A stretch of 64,000 bases of DNA from SpSt-398 sp041752235 (GTDB lineage Bacteria > Bacteroidota > Bacteroidia > Chitinophagales > Chitinophagaceae), in the NCBI GenBank assembly GCA_041752235.1, contig JBGSHM010000018.1, positions 1 to 64,000 of the forward strand. The letters are read 5' to 3'. A program made the position numbers and the translations under genes. Of the stretch, positions 23,707-32,568 are shown one piece after another. How positions within the stretch are numbered: the first letter of the stretch is position 1; every line of letters starts with the position of its first letter. The notes beneath the pieces were generated by a model that was not told the DNA's origin, did not search any database, and saw nothing but the letters and a program-made list of their open reading frames with translations.

Positions 23707-26529
23707 CTATCCCTTCTTCCCCAAATTAAAATCATACGTAAACCCAAGTGAAATAGTTGAACCGGGTTTGAAACTATAGAACAGGCGATCAGTTCCTTCT
23801 TTGAATGCTTTCTTGCTGTCCACATTCTCATAGAAATAATAAGCCGGGTTCAACATATCAGCCCAGGTAAATTTGAGCTCACCCCGGTTGTTCAAAATTT
23901 TTCTTGTCAATTGCAGGTCAACCTGATTACGAGGGCGTTCATATACATCCGGGAAACCCAGGTTATTGATACCCACCAGCGCCAAACGTTGGCCAATGCG
24001 GTTATAGAGCAGCGATCCAGTCCAATTTCCATTCTCACTGTTATACTGCACACCCAGATTGATCAGATAGGGAGACTGTCCTTGCAAAGGCCGGTTGCTT
24101 GATTCAGTAGCGCCACTACCCGATGTAGAGGCCAGGGTTACTTTGGAATAGATATAGGTCAGGTTGGCAAATACATTGAATACTTCAAGATCATCGCTGA
24201 TAAAATCAAGTGCTTTCCGTATCTCGATCTCTCCACCCAGGGCATAGGCCTCATCTGCATTCTGGAACTGATAGTTCCTACGATCGAGTACGCTGGAAGG
24301 GTTCAGCCGAAGTTCGATGGGATCATTAAAGAATTTATAGAAAGCGCCAATGGAAACACCTTCTCCACCCTTGGGATAGAATTCGTAACGAACATCACCA
24401 TTCAGGATCGTTCCACGCTGCAGATCGGGATTACCATTTACTGCATAGTTCACTTCATAATCAAAGAAGGAGAACGGAGCGATCTCCCGAAACTCGGGGC
24501 GGCTTACCGTACGGCTACCGGCGATACGGATATTTTGTTTTTTATCGGGACTGATGGTCAGGTTAAACGAAGGCAGTACATCCCATTTCTCATTGTCTAC
24601 TACCACCCGCTTGGCTGTAACATCCTTGGTGGTGAGGAACTGTTGGAAATTTTCTACGCGCACACCCCAAACCAAACGTACCATGTCACCAAACTTATTA
24701 TCAAGCTGGCCATACATGCCATTCACGATGGAGACACCAAAGTATTTATCCTGGTTATTGGTAAAATCTTCAATGATGAATCCATTGTTGGAAATATTAG
24801 AGGGAACGAAGATCTGATCGTAAGGAAGTTCCAACCTGCTGTTATCAAACTGCGCAGAGGAGGCTGGGATATATCGGAAAATGCGGCTACGGAAATCACG
24901 GATACGGATCAGGGTAGAACCGCCCGCTTTGAATTTCTGGTTAGTTCCAGCCATCTTAAAGGGGATCTCCAGACTACCTACTGCACCATAGCTATAGTCT
25001 TTAAGTTTACTGTCGAAACGACGCGTATCATCATCGTTCATTTCAAAAGGATCGGCACTGCCCTGCGAACGGAAATAAGATTGGGTGCGGAGATCGGGTT
25101 GGATCTTCCAGTTGTAACCGATATTTCCATTCCAGGTCAATTTCACTCCACTGTTGGTGAGGCGGTGTTCGCCTTCTAACTGAGCCGTATAAAGGCTGCG
25201 TTGGTTGAGTACGGATGAACTGAATTCAATATCCTGCACACGGTCAACCGAGAAACCGGTACGGGTGTAAAAATTATCTTCAAACAGTTGGTTGAACAGG
25301 TTTTTAAAAGAAATTTTATGCTTGCCTTTTACATACGTAAAATTGGCAATGGCGCCTACGTTGACACTGTAACGATTTTGACGGTCATTCAACTGTACGA
25401 GCAGGGTGCCATTATCCTCGTGTAACTCACGGGTTACATCATACACCAACATGCTGTTGCGGTAGATCAATGAAATAACCGATCCAAAGGTGCCGCCATT
25501 CTTGAATTTGGTGGCATTGCCCCAGGTCAAACTATAAGTTTGATTGGGAGCGGCTGTGGTGGTCTTTCTTTTATATACATCGCTATTGAAAAGTCGGCTA
25601 ATGGCCAATTGTTGGTTGAACCCTGTTGGGTTGGCACCCAGCACACGATAGGCCTGGGGGCTGGTAGGGAATCCTGCGGGAATGCTCCGTGTGCCATCAT
25701 CAAAACCCAGCCAATCGGTGGCATTGCGCTCGTTGCTGGTGAAATCCTTAAAAGCGGATTGGGTATTAAACCCGATTGTAAGACCTACACTCAGGGTATT
25801 CCGGGAAGGAACATCTTTGGTGTTGATCTGAACCACACCACCGGCAAATTCACCTGTCAGTTCGGGTGTGGCGGTCTTATTTATAATAATATTATCTACC
25901 AGGGTAGCAGGAAATACATCAAAGGAGAAAGCTTTTTTGTCCGGCTCAGTACTGGGTAATTGTGCATTGTTAATGATCGCAGCGTTATAGCGGTCGCTCA
26001 AACCACGGATGATTATAAAACGGTTGTCCTGGATACTTGCGCCCGACACACGCTTCAACACCTCACCCGTATTTTTATCGGGTGTGCGGCGGATAAAGTC
26101 AGCAGCCAGACCACTTGAAAGAGCGGGGTTGCTGCGCTGAAAGGTCAACAAGGCGGCGGTGGATTCTTGTTTGCGGGTAGAGCGGATAACTACATTCTCC
26201 CCGGTCTTCACCTGTCTGTCCAACACGATAGTCAGGGAGTTATCCATGTTTTGCCCGACTTCGATATCGGAAACTTCTTTCGTGTTGAAACCAACGCTGG
26301 AAACAGAGATAGTGTATTTGCCGGGGTTCAGGCTTACGGAGAAACGACCTTCAATGTCTGCGATATAGCTTCCAGTTACTCCGGTTACCACGATAGTCGC
26401 TCCCGGAATGGGTTCATTCTTTTCATTCACCACTTTACCATTCAACCTCACGCTTTGCGCCAGGACCTGGTTTGTAAAAAGGAAAAGCGTTACCAGGGTT
26501 ACTAATCGAGCCAATTTTGATCGCAGCAT
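23707..26529 (-). CDS. TonB-dependent receptor with carboxypeptidase-regulatory-like domain
   Basis: Receptor of 940 residues. A signal peptide ends near QVLAQ. A carboxypeptidase-regulatory-like domain follows (about 28-105; GKVVNEKNEPIPGATI), then a plug domain (RRTPDKNTGEVLKRVSG, FIIIRGLSDRYN, TPELTGEFAGGVVQINTKD) and a barrel ending in FDLNLGKKG-type residues. It lacks the SusC signature and has no SusD partner, but is followed by a beta-helix-like lipoprotein. Its promoter region carries an 11-bp phased TTACC array, and it is divergent from the DUF47-Pit phosphate genes. I infer a role in phosphate-limited growth with low confidence. Confidence 0.9.
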   Translation of the reverse strand: MLRSKLARLVTLVTLFLFTNQVLAQSVRLNGKVVNEKNEPIPGATIVVTGVTGSYIADIEGRFSVSLNPGKYTISVSSVGFNTKEVSDIEVGQNMDNSLTIVLDRQVKTGENVVIRSTRKQESTAALLTFQRSNPALSSGLAADFIRRTPDKNTGEVLKRVSGASIQDNRFIIIRGLSDRYNAAIINNAQLPSTEPDKKAFSFDVFPATLVDNIIINKTATPELTGEFAGGVVQINTKDVPSRNTLSVGLTIGFNTQSAFKDFTSNERNATDWLGFDDGTRSIPAGFPTSPQAYRVLGANPTGFNQQLAISRLFNSDVYKRKTTTAAPNQTYSLTWGNATKFKNGGTFGSVISLIYRNSMLVYDVTRELHEDNGTLLVQLNDRQNRYSVNVGAIANFTYVKGKHKISFKNLFNQLFEDNFYTRTGFSVDRVQDIEFSSSVLNQRSLYTAQLEGEHRLTNSGVKLTWNGNIGYNWKIQPDLRTQSYFRSQGSADPFEMNDDDTRRFDSKLKDYSYGAVGSLEIPFKMAGTNQKFKAGGSTLIRIRDFRSRIFRYIPASSAQFDNSRLELPYDQIFVPSNISNNGFIIEDFTNNQDKYFGVSIVNGMYGQLDNKFGDMVRLVWGVRVENFQQFLTTKDVTAKRVVVDNEKWDVLPSFNLTISPDKKQNIRIAGSRTVSRPEFREIAPFSFFDYEVNYAVNGNPDLQRGTILNGDVRYEFYPKGGEGVSIGAFYKFFNDPIELRLNPSSVLDRRNYQFQNADEAYALGGEIEIRKALDFISDDLEVFNVFANLTYIYSKVTLASTSGSGATESSNRPLQGQSPYLINLGVQYNSENGNWTGSLLYNRIGQRLALVGINNLGFPDVYERPRNQVDLQLTRKILNNRGELKFTWADMLNPAYYFYENVDSKKAFKEGTDRLFYSFKPGSTISLGFTYDFNLGKKG

Positions 26530-26853
26530 ATCATCAATTTTCGCTGCAAAAGAACTACCCCAATATTATTGGGACGTTACCCCAGTGTTATCGAATTGTG
26601 ATGACAATGTTACCGGAATATTACCAAAATTTGCACATTCCAATTATACTACTGATTATCAATAGTTAATAGCAGATAATCCGACAAAGACCGCTTACAA
26701 AAATCAACGGGTTGTTTATGATTTGGTAACATTGGTCTGGATAGAATACCGATTAGGGACTCCTATATTATTACTATATTAAAAAATTGTTACCAAATTT
26801 TATAAAACCCTGATTGCCTTCTGAATACTTAATCTTTGCGCAAAATTTGTGCT
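26530..26853. other. Divergent control region between the TonB receptor and DUF47-Pit genes
   Basis: No coding sequence is seen in these 324 nt. The part near the receptor holds the phased TTACC array (26577-26625). A GGTAAC at 26725-26730 and a GTTACC at 26789-26794 are further copies of the same word. A weak -7 element (TTAATCTTTG) ends at 26838 for the DUF47 gene. The middle part is AT-rich without clear structure. Confidence 0.6.
26577..26625 (+). promoter_or_regulatory. Phased TTACC direct-repeat array, candidate Pho-type box
   Basis: TTACC, TTATC, a degenerate TGATG, TTACC and TTACC begin at 26577, 26588, 26599, 26610 and 26621, a strict 11-bp period. Four of the five units also share a preceding G or A in the pattern (T/C)GTTACC. 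E. coli PhoB boxes use the same 11-bp spacing (7-bp unit plus 4). The array lies 48-96 bp upstream of the TonB receptor start. Its direction faces the DUF47-Pit operon, so which gene it controls is open. Confidence 0.45.
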
Positions 26854-27501
26854 ATGGGGCTTAATTCCTTTCTCAAGATCTTCATGCCTAAAAACCTCAT
26901 TTTTTATGAGTTGTTCGAAAAGGTGGCCGATAATGGGGCCATCATGGGCCAAAAATTAAAGGACATCGTTGCGGAGCCGGATTTTGATAAAAGGGCAGCC
27001 CTGATCATTGAGGTGGAAGACCTCGAACATGCCAATGACGACCTGACGCACCGGATCTTTACAGAATTGGGACGGAATTTTATCACCCCCTTTGACCGTG
27101 AGGATATCCACTACCTGGCTACATCCCTGGATGATATCGCCGATTACATTTATGCTTCTGCCAAGAAGATCAATTTCTACCGGGTAAACCCGAATGATAC
27201 CGGCATGCAGAAATTTGCCGATATGATTGAGCAGGGAACCGTGCTGGTGCGTAAAGCGGTAGGTGGTTTACGCGATATGAAAAATCTCCGTCAGGTAACC
27301 GAATCATTGGTCAAGATCAACAGTATCGAGAACCAGGCCGATGATGTATTTGACCTCTGTATTGAGCGGTTGTTTGCGATGGAAGAAGATGCCAAAGAGG
27401 TGATCAAGAAGCGAGAGATCTACCAGGTTATGGAGATCGTGACCGATAAATGTGAGGATGCCAGTAACGTGATCGAGTCGATCATCATTAAATATGCGTA
27501 A
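26854..27501 (+). CDS. DUF47 family protein (PhoU-like partner of Pit)
   Basis: Protein of 215 residues made mostly of long helices, with E/DxxxD patterns typical of PhoU/DUF47 metal clusters (EDLEHANDDLTHRI, TSLDDIADYIYASAKK). The ATG at 26854 is used because MGLNSFLKIFMPK is the family-like N-terminus. A TTG at 26836 in the same frame adds six residues and is less likely. It ends directly against the Pit gene (TAA then ATG with no gap), so the two are translated together. DUF47 proteins modulate Pit-type phosphate permeases. Cytoplasmic, near the inner membrane. Confidence 0.92.
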   Translation: MGLNSFLKIFMPKNLIFYELFEKVADNGAIMGQKLKDIVAEPDFDKRAALIIEVEDLEHANDDLTHRIFTELGRNFITPFDREDIHYLATSLDDIADYIYASAKKINFYRVNPNDTGMQKFADMIEQGTVLVRKAVGGLRDMKNLRQVTESLVKINSIENQADDVFDLCIERLFAMEEDAKEVIKKREIYQVMEIVTDKCEDASNVIESIIIKYA

Positions 27502-28698
27502 ATGACCTTCCTGATCGTTATCATCACCCTCGCCCTCATTTTTGATTATATCAATGGATTTCACGATGCGGCCAACTCGATCGCTACCGTGGTATCCACC
27601 AAGGTACTGACCCCTTTTCAGGCTGTACTTTGGGCTGCTGCCTTTAACTTCATTGCCTTTTTTATTTTCAAGGATCATGGTGTGGCTAATACGATCGCGA
27701 AAACGGTCAAACAGGAATTTATTACCCTGCCGGTCATTTTCGCTGGGTTGGTGGCAGCAATCATGTGGAACCTGCTTACCTGGTGGTTTGGTATCCCTTC
27801 TTCGTCTTCACATACACTGATCGGAGGGTTTGCCGGAGCTGCCATTGCCCATGCCGGAACTTTTTCATCGGTGAATTCCGATCCGGTTTTTAAAACCGTC
27901 ATTTTCATCTTCCTGGCTCCGGTAATTGGCATGTTAGCCGCATTCATTATTTCACTCTGGTTCATTCATTCCTTTCAGAAAGGATGGCTACCTAAGATTA
28001 TTTCTTCAATTATCATTGTGGGAGTCGTGGTATTCCTGTTCTTTAGCCTGGAAACAAGACCCGAGAAACTCACCGGAAATTTTGATACCTATTTCTGGAA
28101 AGTGATTTTCCATGGCGCCAACTTTAAATGGATTTTGTTATCACTCATCATGCTCATCATGGCTACTTTTTCCATGTACCTGAGCAATCTGAATGCGAAC
28201 AAGGCCAATGCCTGGTTTAAGCGACTACAGTTGGTATCCTCCGCCGCGTTTAGTATCGGTCATGGTGGAAATGATGCCCAGAAAGTAATGGGTATCATCA
28301 CAGCCGCCCTGATTGCCCACGGTGAGATCGGCGGTTTTGGCGATATGCCTGTTTGGGTGCCCCTGGCCTGTTATTCGGCCATCGGTCTGGGAACCATGAG
28401 CGGAGGTTGGAAGATCGTAAAGACCATGGGTACGCGGATCACCAAAGTGACACCATTTGAAGGGGTAGCCGCAGAAACAGCGGGTGCCATCACCCTTTTT
28501 GTTACCGAAGCCCTCAAAATACCTGTCAGTACCACCCATACCATCACCGGATCTATCATCGGGGTAGGCGCTACCAAACGCCTGTCTGCCGTGCGTTGGG
28601 GGGTTACAGTCAACCTTTTATGGGCGTGGATTCTGACAATACCGATCAGCGGATTGCTCGCTGCCGGAGTTTATCTTATCGTCCGGTTTTTTATCTAG
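27502..28698 (+). CDS. pitA: Inorganic phosphate transporter, PiT family
   Basis: Permease of 398 residues with about ten membrane helices. Both PiT signature halves are visible: the N-terminal FDYINGFHDAANSIATVVST and the C-terminal FSIGHGGNDAQKVMG, with GIPSSSSHTLIGG and VSTTHTITGSI as the internal repeat motif. Low-affinity phosphate uptake coupled to H+ or Na+. It abuts the DUF47 gene. In the wider window it would return phosphate freed outside the cell by the phosphoesterases at 5266-10397 (inference). Confidence 0.95.
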   Translation: MTFLIVIITLALIFDYINGFHDAANSIATVVSTKVLTPFQAVLWAAAFNFIAFFIFKDHGVANTIAKTVKQEFITLPVIFAGLVAAIMWNLLTWWFGIPSSSSHTLIGGFAGAAIAHAGTFSSVNSDPVFKTVIFIFLAPVIGMLAAFIISLWFIHSFQKGWLPKIISSIIIVGVVVFLFFSLETRPEKLTGNFDTYFWKVIFHGANFKWILLSLIMLIMATFSMYLSNLNANKANAWFKRLQLVSSAAFSIGHGGNDAQKVMGIITAALIAHGEIGGFGDMPVWVPLACYSAIGLGTMSGGWKIVKTMGTRITKVTPFEGVAAETAGAITLFVTEALKIPVSTTHTITGSIIGVGATKRLSAVRWGVTVNLLWAWILTIPISGLLAAGVYLIVRFFI

Positions 28699-28733
28699 AA
28701 AGAAATGCTGAATTTTGCCCACAAATTTGAACT

Positions 28734-29789
28734 ATGGCAAAAATCCTGGTAACGGGAGGATGTGGTTATATCGGTTCGCATACCCTGGTTGACCTTATCG
28801 AGAATGGCTATGAAGTAATTTCCGTTGACAATAATTCCCGGTCGAGCAGCAAGATCCTGGATGGCGTGGAAAAGATCACGGGAAAGAAAGTAAAGAACTA
28901 CCGCGTAGACCTTTGCAATTTTGATGATACGTTTGCGATCTTTCAGGAAAACCCTGATCTTACTGGTATCATTCATTTTGCGGCGTATAAAGCCGTTGGC
29001 GAGTCGGTTGAGCAGCCCCTCCTTTATTTTGAAAATAACCTGATGTCGCTGATCAACCTGCTGAAATGCACACAGGAATTCAAAACCCCTCATTTTGTTT
29101 TCTCCTCCTCTTGTACGGTATATGGCAATCCGGATGAGATACCGGTAACGGAAAGGACACCACCCAAGCCGGCAGCCTCTCCCTATGGCTATACCAAACA
29201 AATGGGTGAGCAGATCGTCAATGAATTTTCAAAGGCCAACGATACCCAGTGTATCCTCCTGCGCTATTTTAACCCGGTTGGCGCACACCCCTCGATTGAG
29301 ATCGGCGAAATGCCCATGGGTAAACCCCAAAATCTTTTTCCCGCTATTACCCAAACCGCTATCGGCAAACTTCCCATGCTGGTAGTGTATGGCGACGATT
29401 ATGACACCCGCGATGGTTCCTGTTTGCGCGACTTTATCCATGTCTCCGACCTGGCTCATGCCCATACCCTCGCCCTTCAATACCTGGAAAATGACCGCAA
29501 TGACAGCCGTTGTGAAGTATTCAACCTGGGTACCGGAAATGGGGTGACCGTACTCGAAGCCATCAAATCGTTTGAAAAAGTAAGCGGTCAAAAACTCAAC
29601 TACCGTATCGGCCCACGCCGCTCTGGTGATGTGATCGCGATCTATGCCAATAATGACCTGGCCTCCGACCTGCTTGGATGGACCATTCAATACAGCCTGG
29701 AAGAAATGATCAGCAGCGCCTGGAAATGGGAATTGAAATTGAAGCAGGATGAAACGGTGTTCACCAGGGGAAAGTCGGAACTTAATTAA
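28734..29789 (+). CDS. galE: UDP-glucose 4-epimerase
   Basis: Extended SDR of 351 residues. It has the NAD motif GGCGYIGSH (7-15), HFAAYKAVGESV, the catalytic Ser region SSSCTVYG, and the YGYTKQMGE Tyr-x-x-x-Lys pair. NPVGAHPSIEIGE and GDDYDTRDGSCLRDFIHVSDL are diagnostic for GalE. It interconverts UDP-glucose and UDP-galactose in the cytoplasm and supplies envelope sugars. It starts 35 nt after the Pit gene but is unlikely to share its function. Confidence 0.95.
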   Translation: MAKILVTGGCGYIGSHTLVDLIENGYEVISVDNNSRSSSKILDGVEKITGKKVKNYRVDLCNFDDTFAIFQENPDLTGIIHFAAYKAVGESVEQPLLYFENNLMSLINLLKCTQEFKTPHFVFSSSCTVYGNPDEIPVTERTPPKPAASPYGYTKQMGEQIVNEFSKANDTQCILLRYFNPVGAHPSIEIGEMPMGKPQNLFPAITQTAIGKLPMLVVYGDDYDTRDGSCLRDFIHVSDLAHAHTLALQYLENDRNDSRCEVFNLGTGNGVTVLEAIKSFEKVSGQKLNYRIGPRRSGDVIAIYANNDLASDLLGWTIQYSLEEMISSAWKWELKLKQDETVFTRGKSELN

Positions 29790-29813
29790 CCATTATAAAT
29801 TCATAAACGCCGA

Positions 29814-29848
29814 AAGCTAATGACACATAGCTATTAGCCGCTGGCATA
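29814..29848. repeat. Degenerate copy of the TAGCTAT heptamer repeat
   Basis: TAGCTAT, TAGCCGC and TGGCATA run from 29828 in 7-bp steps, closely matching the first three units of the array at 23579. Upstream AAGCTAA at 29814 gives a short complementary arm (GCTAAT with ATTAGC). It lies about 25 nt after the galE stop. Confidence 0.5.
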
Positions 29849-29865
29849 AGAAAACAACCATCAAC

Positions 29866-30819
29866 ATGCTTAAAGACATTCAATCGATCGGAAACAAAGA
29901 CACCCGAAGCGGCTTCGGGGACGGTATTGCTGAAGTAGCTAAAAAAAATCCGAATGTAGTAGCGTTGACCGCTGATCTCGCCGGTTCGCTGAAGTTGAAT
30001 CAGTTTATTAAAGAATTTCCCGATCGTTTTATCCAGTGTGGTATTGCCGAAGCAAACATGATCGGTATCGCAGCCGGATTAACCATCGGTGGAAAAATAC
30101 CTTATACCACCACATTTGCCAATTTCTCTACCGGTCGGGTATATGACCAGATCCGGCAGAGTGTGGCCTATAGTGGCAAGAATGTAAAAATTTGCGCCTC
30201 TCACGCCGGACTTACCCTCGGAGAAGATGGCGCCACGCACCAGATACTGGAAGATATCGGTCTGATGAAAATGTTGCCGGGAATGACCGTGATCGTACCC
30301 TGCGATTATGCACAGACCAAGGCCGCAACCATCGCGATTGCCGATTATGAAGGACCTGTTTATCTCCGCTTTGGCCGCCCCTCCTGGCCTATATTCACTA
30401 CTGAGCTACCCTTTGAGATCGGTAAGGCACAATTCTTCAGCGAAGGAACCGATGTAACCATCTTTGCCTGTGGCCACCTGGTTTGGAACGCGATCCAGGC
30501 TGGAATACAACTTCAGGAAAAAGGGATCAGTGTAGAAGTGGTAAACATTCATACCATCAAACCTCTGGATGAGGCAGCGGTGATCGCTTCGCTAAAAAAG
30601 ACCAAATGCGCCGTAACCGCAGAAGAACACAATATCATTGGCGGATTAGGTGATGCCATTGCGCAGGTTGCTGCCAAACACATTCCTGTACCCATTGAAT
30701 TCATTGGTACACAGGATACATTTGGTGAAAGTGGAACGCCGAAAGAGTTAATGAAAAAATATGGACTGGATATAAGCGATATTGTCGCGGCTGCTGAAAA
30801 AGCCATTTCCCGGAAATAA
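29866..30819 (+). CDS. Transketolase C-terminal subunit (split transketolase)
   Basis: Protein of 317 residues covering the pyrimidine-binding and C-terminal domains of transketolase. QCGIAEANMIGIAAGL carries the Glu that activates thiamine diphosphate. YTTTFANFSTGRVYDQIRQ and the C-terminal TAEEHNIIGGLGDAIAQ are typical. The N-terminal PP domain that binds the diphosphate is missing and must come from a separate subunit, as in many split transketolases. That partner gene is not next to it (galE before, a sigma factor after). Pentose phosphate pathway, cytoplasm. Confidence 0.92.
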   Translation: MLKDIQSIGNKDTRSGFGDGIAEVAKKNPNVVALTADLAGSLKLNQFIKEFPDRFIQCGIAEANMIGIAAGLTIGGKIPYTTTFANFSTGRVYDQIRQSVAYSGKNVKICASHAGLTLGEDGATHQILEDIGLMKMLPGMTVIVPCDYAQTKAATIAIADYEGPVYLRFGRPSWPIFTTELPFEIGKAQFFSEGTDVTIFACGHLVWNAIQAGIQLQEKGISVEVVNIHTIKPLDEAAVIASLKKTKCAVTAEEHNIIGGLGDAIAQVAAKHIPVPIEFIGTQDTFGESGTPKELMKKYGLDISDIVAAAEKAISRK

Positions 30820-30855
30820 TATTAAAGATTATTTTTAGTCCTTATACCTCCACCA

Positions 30856-31410
30856 ATGCCTTTGCCGAACCAGAGCGATACCGAATTATTACAGCAGTTC
30901 CGCGATCCCGCAACGCGGGAAAAGGCCTACACCGCTATTATCCGGAAATATCAGGAAAAACTCTATTGGCACCTGCGCCGAATGGTGGTCAACCACGACG
31001 ATGCCAATGATGTATTGCAAAATGTGCTGATCCGGGTGTGGAATGGGTTGGAAAAATTCAGGGAAGACAGTCAGCTCTATACCTGGCTCTACCGGGTGGC
31101 CACCAACGAATGCCTGACCTACCTGGAACAACAGAAAAAACGGGCTTCCGTATCTTTAAGTGAGGTAGAAACGGGGCTCGAAAACAAGATCCGGGCAGAA
31201 CAGAACTTCGATGCGAATAAGTTAGAATGGAGACTCCAATTAGCCATACAGCAACTGCCTGAAAAACAAAGAATTGTATTCCAGTTGCGGTATTATGATG
31301 AAATGCCCTACGAGGAAATGAGCCGGGTTTTGGAAACCAGCGAGGGCGCGCTGAAGGCGAGTTACCACCATGCGGTCAAGAAAATCGAGGACTACATAAA
31401 AAATCATTAA
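30856..31410 (+). CDS. ECF-type RNA polymerase sigma factor
   Basis: Sigma-70 family protein of 184 residues with only regions 2 and 4. Region 2 covers about 24-95 (DDANDVLQNVLIRVWNGL, YTWLYRVATNECL) and region 4 about 127-180 (LPEKQRIVFQLRYYDEMPYEEMSRVL, SEGALKASYHHAVKKIE). It heads a three-gene operon with a single-pass protein that is probably its anti-sigma factor and a Spy-like periplasmic protein. The arrangement suggests an envelope-stress response. The signal is not evident. Confidence 0.93.
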   Translation: MPLPNQSDTELLQQFRDPATREKAYTAIIRKYQEKLYWHLRRMVVNHDDANDVLQNVLIRVWNGLEKFREDSQLYTWLYRVATNECLTYLEQQKKRASVSLSEVETGLENKIRAEQNFDANKLEWRLQLAIQQLPEKQRIVFQLRYYDEMPYEEMSRVLETSEGALKASYHHAVKKIEDYIKNH

Positions 31411-31447
31411 ACTTTGGGGTTGATAGATTGTCCTATGTAACGAGATC

Positions 31448-32059
31448 ATGAAAAAGCAAAGAGACATACAAGAAGAACTGGCCTCCCTGGAGAGCACTCT
31501 TGCCACACAAAGCATTGAAAATGTTTTTGTTGTGCCAAAAGGCTACTTTGAAGGGCTGGCGGAAACGGTTTTGAACCGGATCCGGAGCCAGGAAGAGCTG
31601 GAAAGCCTGTCGCCTTTGTTGAGCAGCCTCAAAAAGCAGGTTCCCTACGAAGTACCTGCGGGCTATTTTGATAAGAGTATTACCATCCCTGTTTCCGAAA
31701 CAAAGGATCAACCGCTCGGAAAACCGGCCAAAGTCGTTTCACTGGGAAGCCGCCTGATGCGATATGCCGTAGCGGCAGTCATCACCGGTGCAGTGGTTAT
31801 TGGCGGGATCCGGCTATTGGATAACAATAAATCCAATGCTAATCCGGAAACAGCCATCGCCAAGCAATTGGGTAAAGACATCAAGAACCAGGAGATCAGC
31901 AAAGAGGAAGTGGATGATTTTCTTGACCTGACGGAAGCCATTGCAGCCGTAGATTCCAAACAAGAACCTGTTGTCAATACCGGGAATACCAACCTGAATG
32001 ATGTTTCCGACAAGGAATTGCTCGATTTCATGGACGTATTGCCCGATGAGATGAACTGA
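31448..32059 (+). CDS. Single-pass membrane protein, likely anti-sigma factor
   Basis: Protein of 203 residues with one membrane segment (about 100-121; AVAAVITGAVVIGGIRLL). The cytoplasmic N-terminus holds two copies of a VPxGYF motif (VPKGYFEGL near 29, VPAGYFDKS near 71) often seen in proteins after Bacteroidota sigma factors. The C-terminus is acidic (EVDDFLDLTEAI, DKELLDFMDVLPDEM). I could not see a zinc anti-sigma HxxxCxxC motif, so the call rests on position and topology. It starts 38 nt after the sigma factor gene. Confidence 0.65.
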   Translation: MKKQRDIQEELASLESTLATQSIENVFVVPKGYFEGLAETVLNRIRSQEELESLSPLLSSLKKQVPYEVPAGYFDKSITIPVSETKDQPLGKPAKVVSLGSRLMRYAVAAVITGAVVIGGIRLLDNNKSNANPETAIAKQLGKDIKNQEISKEEVDDFLDLTEAIAAVDSKQEPVVNTGNTNLNDVSDKELLDFMDVLPDEMN

Positions 32060-32086
32060 CATTAATGAATCATATGCAGACGTGAA

Positions 32087-32518
32087 ATGAAAAAGATTTT
32101 ATACATATTAGGAATGCTTCTCTTCTCCTTCTCGGCGCTTCATGCCCAGGAAGAGGGAGATGACGATGCCAATGGAAAGGTAAAAGAACGCTTTCGCGAG
32201 TACATGCAGCAGCGCCTGAACCTGTCCAAGGATGAAGCTGACCGTACCTTCCCCTTGTTCCTGCGTTATTTCAATGAGATCCGCCAGGCACGGAAGGAAT
32301 TCCCCAATGATCAGCTAAAACAAAGACAAAGAGTCATTGAGATCAAACTCCGCTATCGCGAACAATTCCGTCAAACCGTCAAGGAAAGACCGGAACGCGT
32401 AGACCCTGATAAAGTGGAAAAAGCCGCCGTTGAATTCCGCAAAGCTTTGAAAGATGAAGCTGAACGACGAAACCTGCAAATCCGTCGGCGAGGCGGCAGC
32501 GTGCTAAACAAGGAATAA
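32087..32518 (+). CDS. Secreted helical protein, Spy/CpxP-like
   Basis: Protein of 143 residues with a signal peptide (ALHAQ) and a highly charged, all-helical mature part rich in Arg, Lys and Glu (RFREYMQQRLNLSKDEADRTF). Size, charge and an LxLSxxEA-type start of the first helix resemble periplasmic Spy/CpxP/RsxA-like chaperone-sensor proteins. It is the third gene of the sigma factor operon, 27 nt after the probable anti-sigma gene. It may sense envelope or metal stress and feed back on the sigma factor (inference). Confidence 0.6.
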   Translation: MKKILYILGMLLFSFSALHAQEEGDDDANGKVKERFREYMQQRLNLSKDEADRTFPLFLRYFNEIRQARKEFPNDQLKQRQRVIEIKLRYREQFRQTVKERPERVDPDKVEKAAVEFRKALKDEAERRNLQIRRRGGSVLNKE

Positions 32519-32568
32519 AATCATTTTTACTGTATCTTTGAACCTGGTGTTTTTCATAGGTTAGCAAC

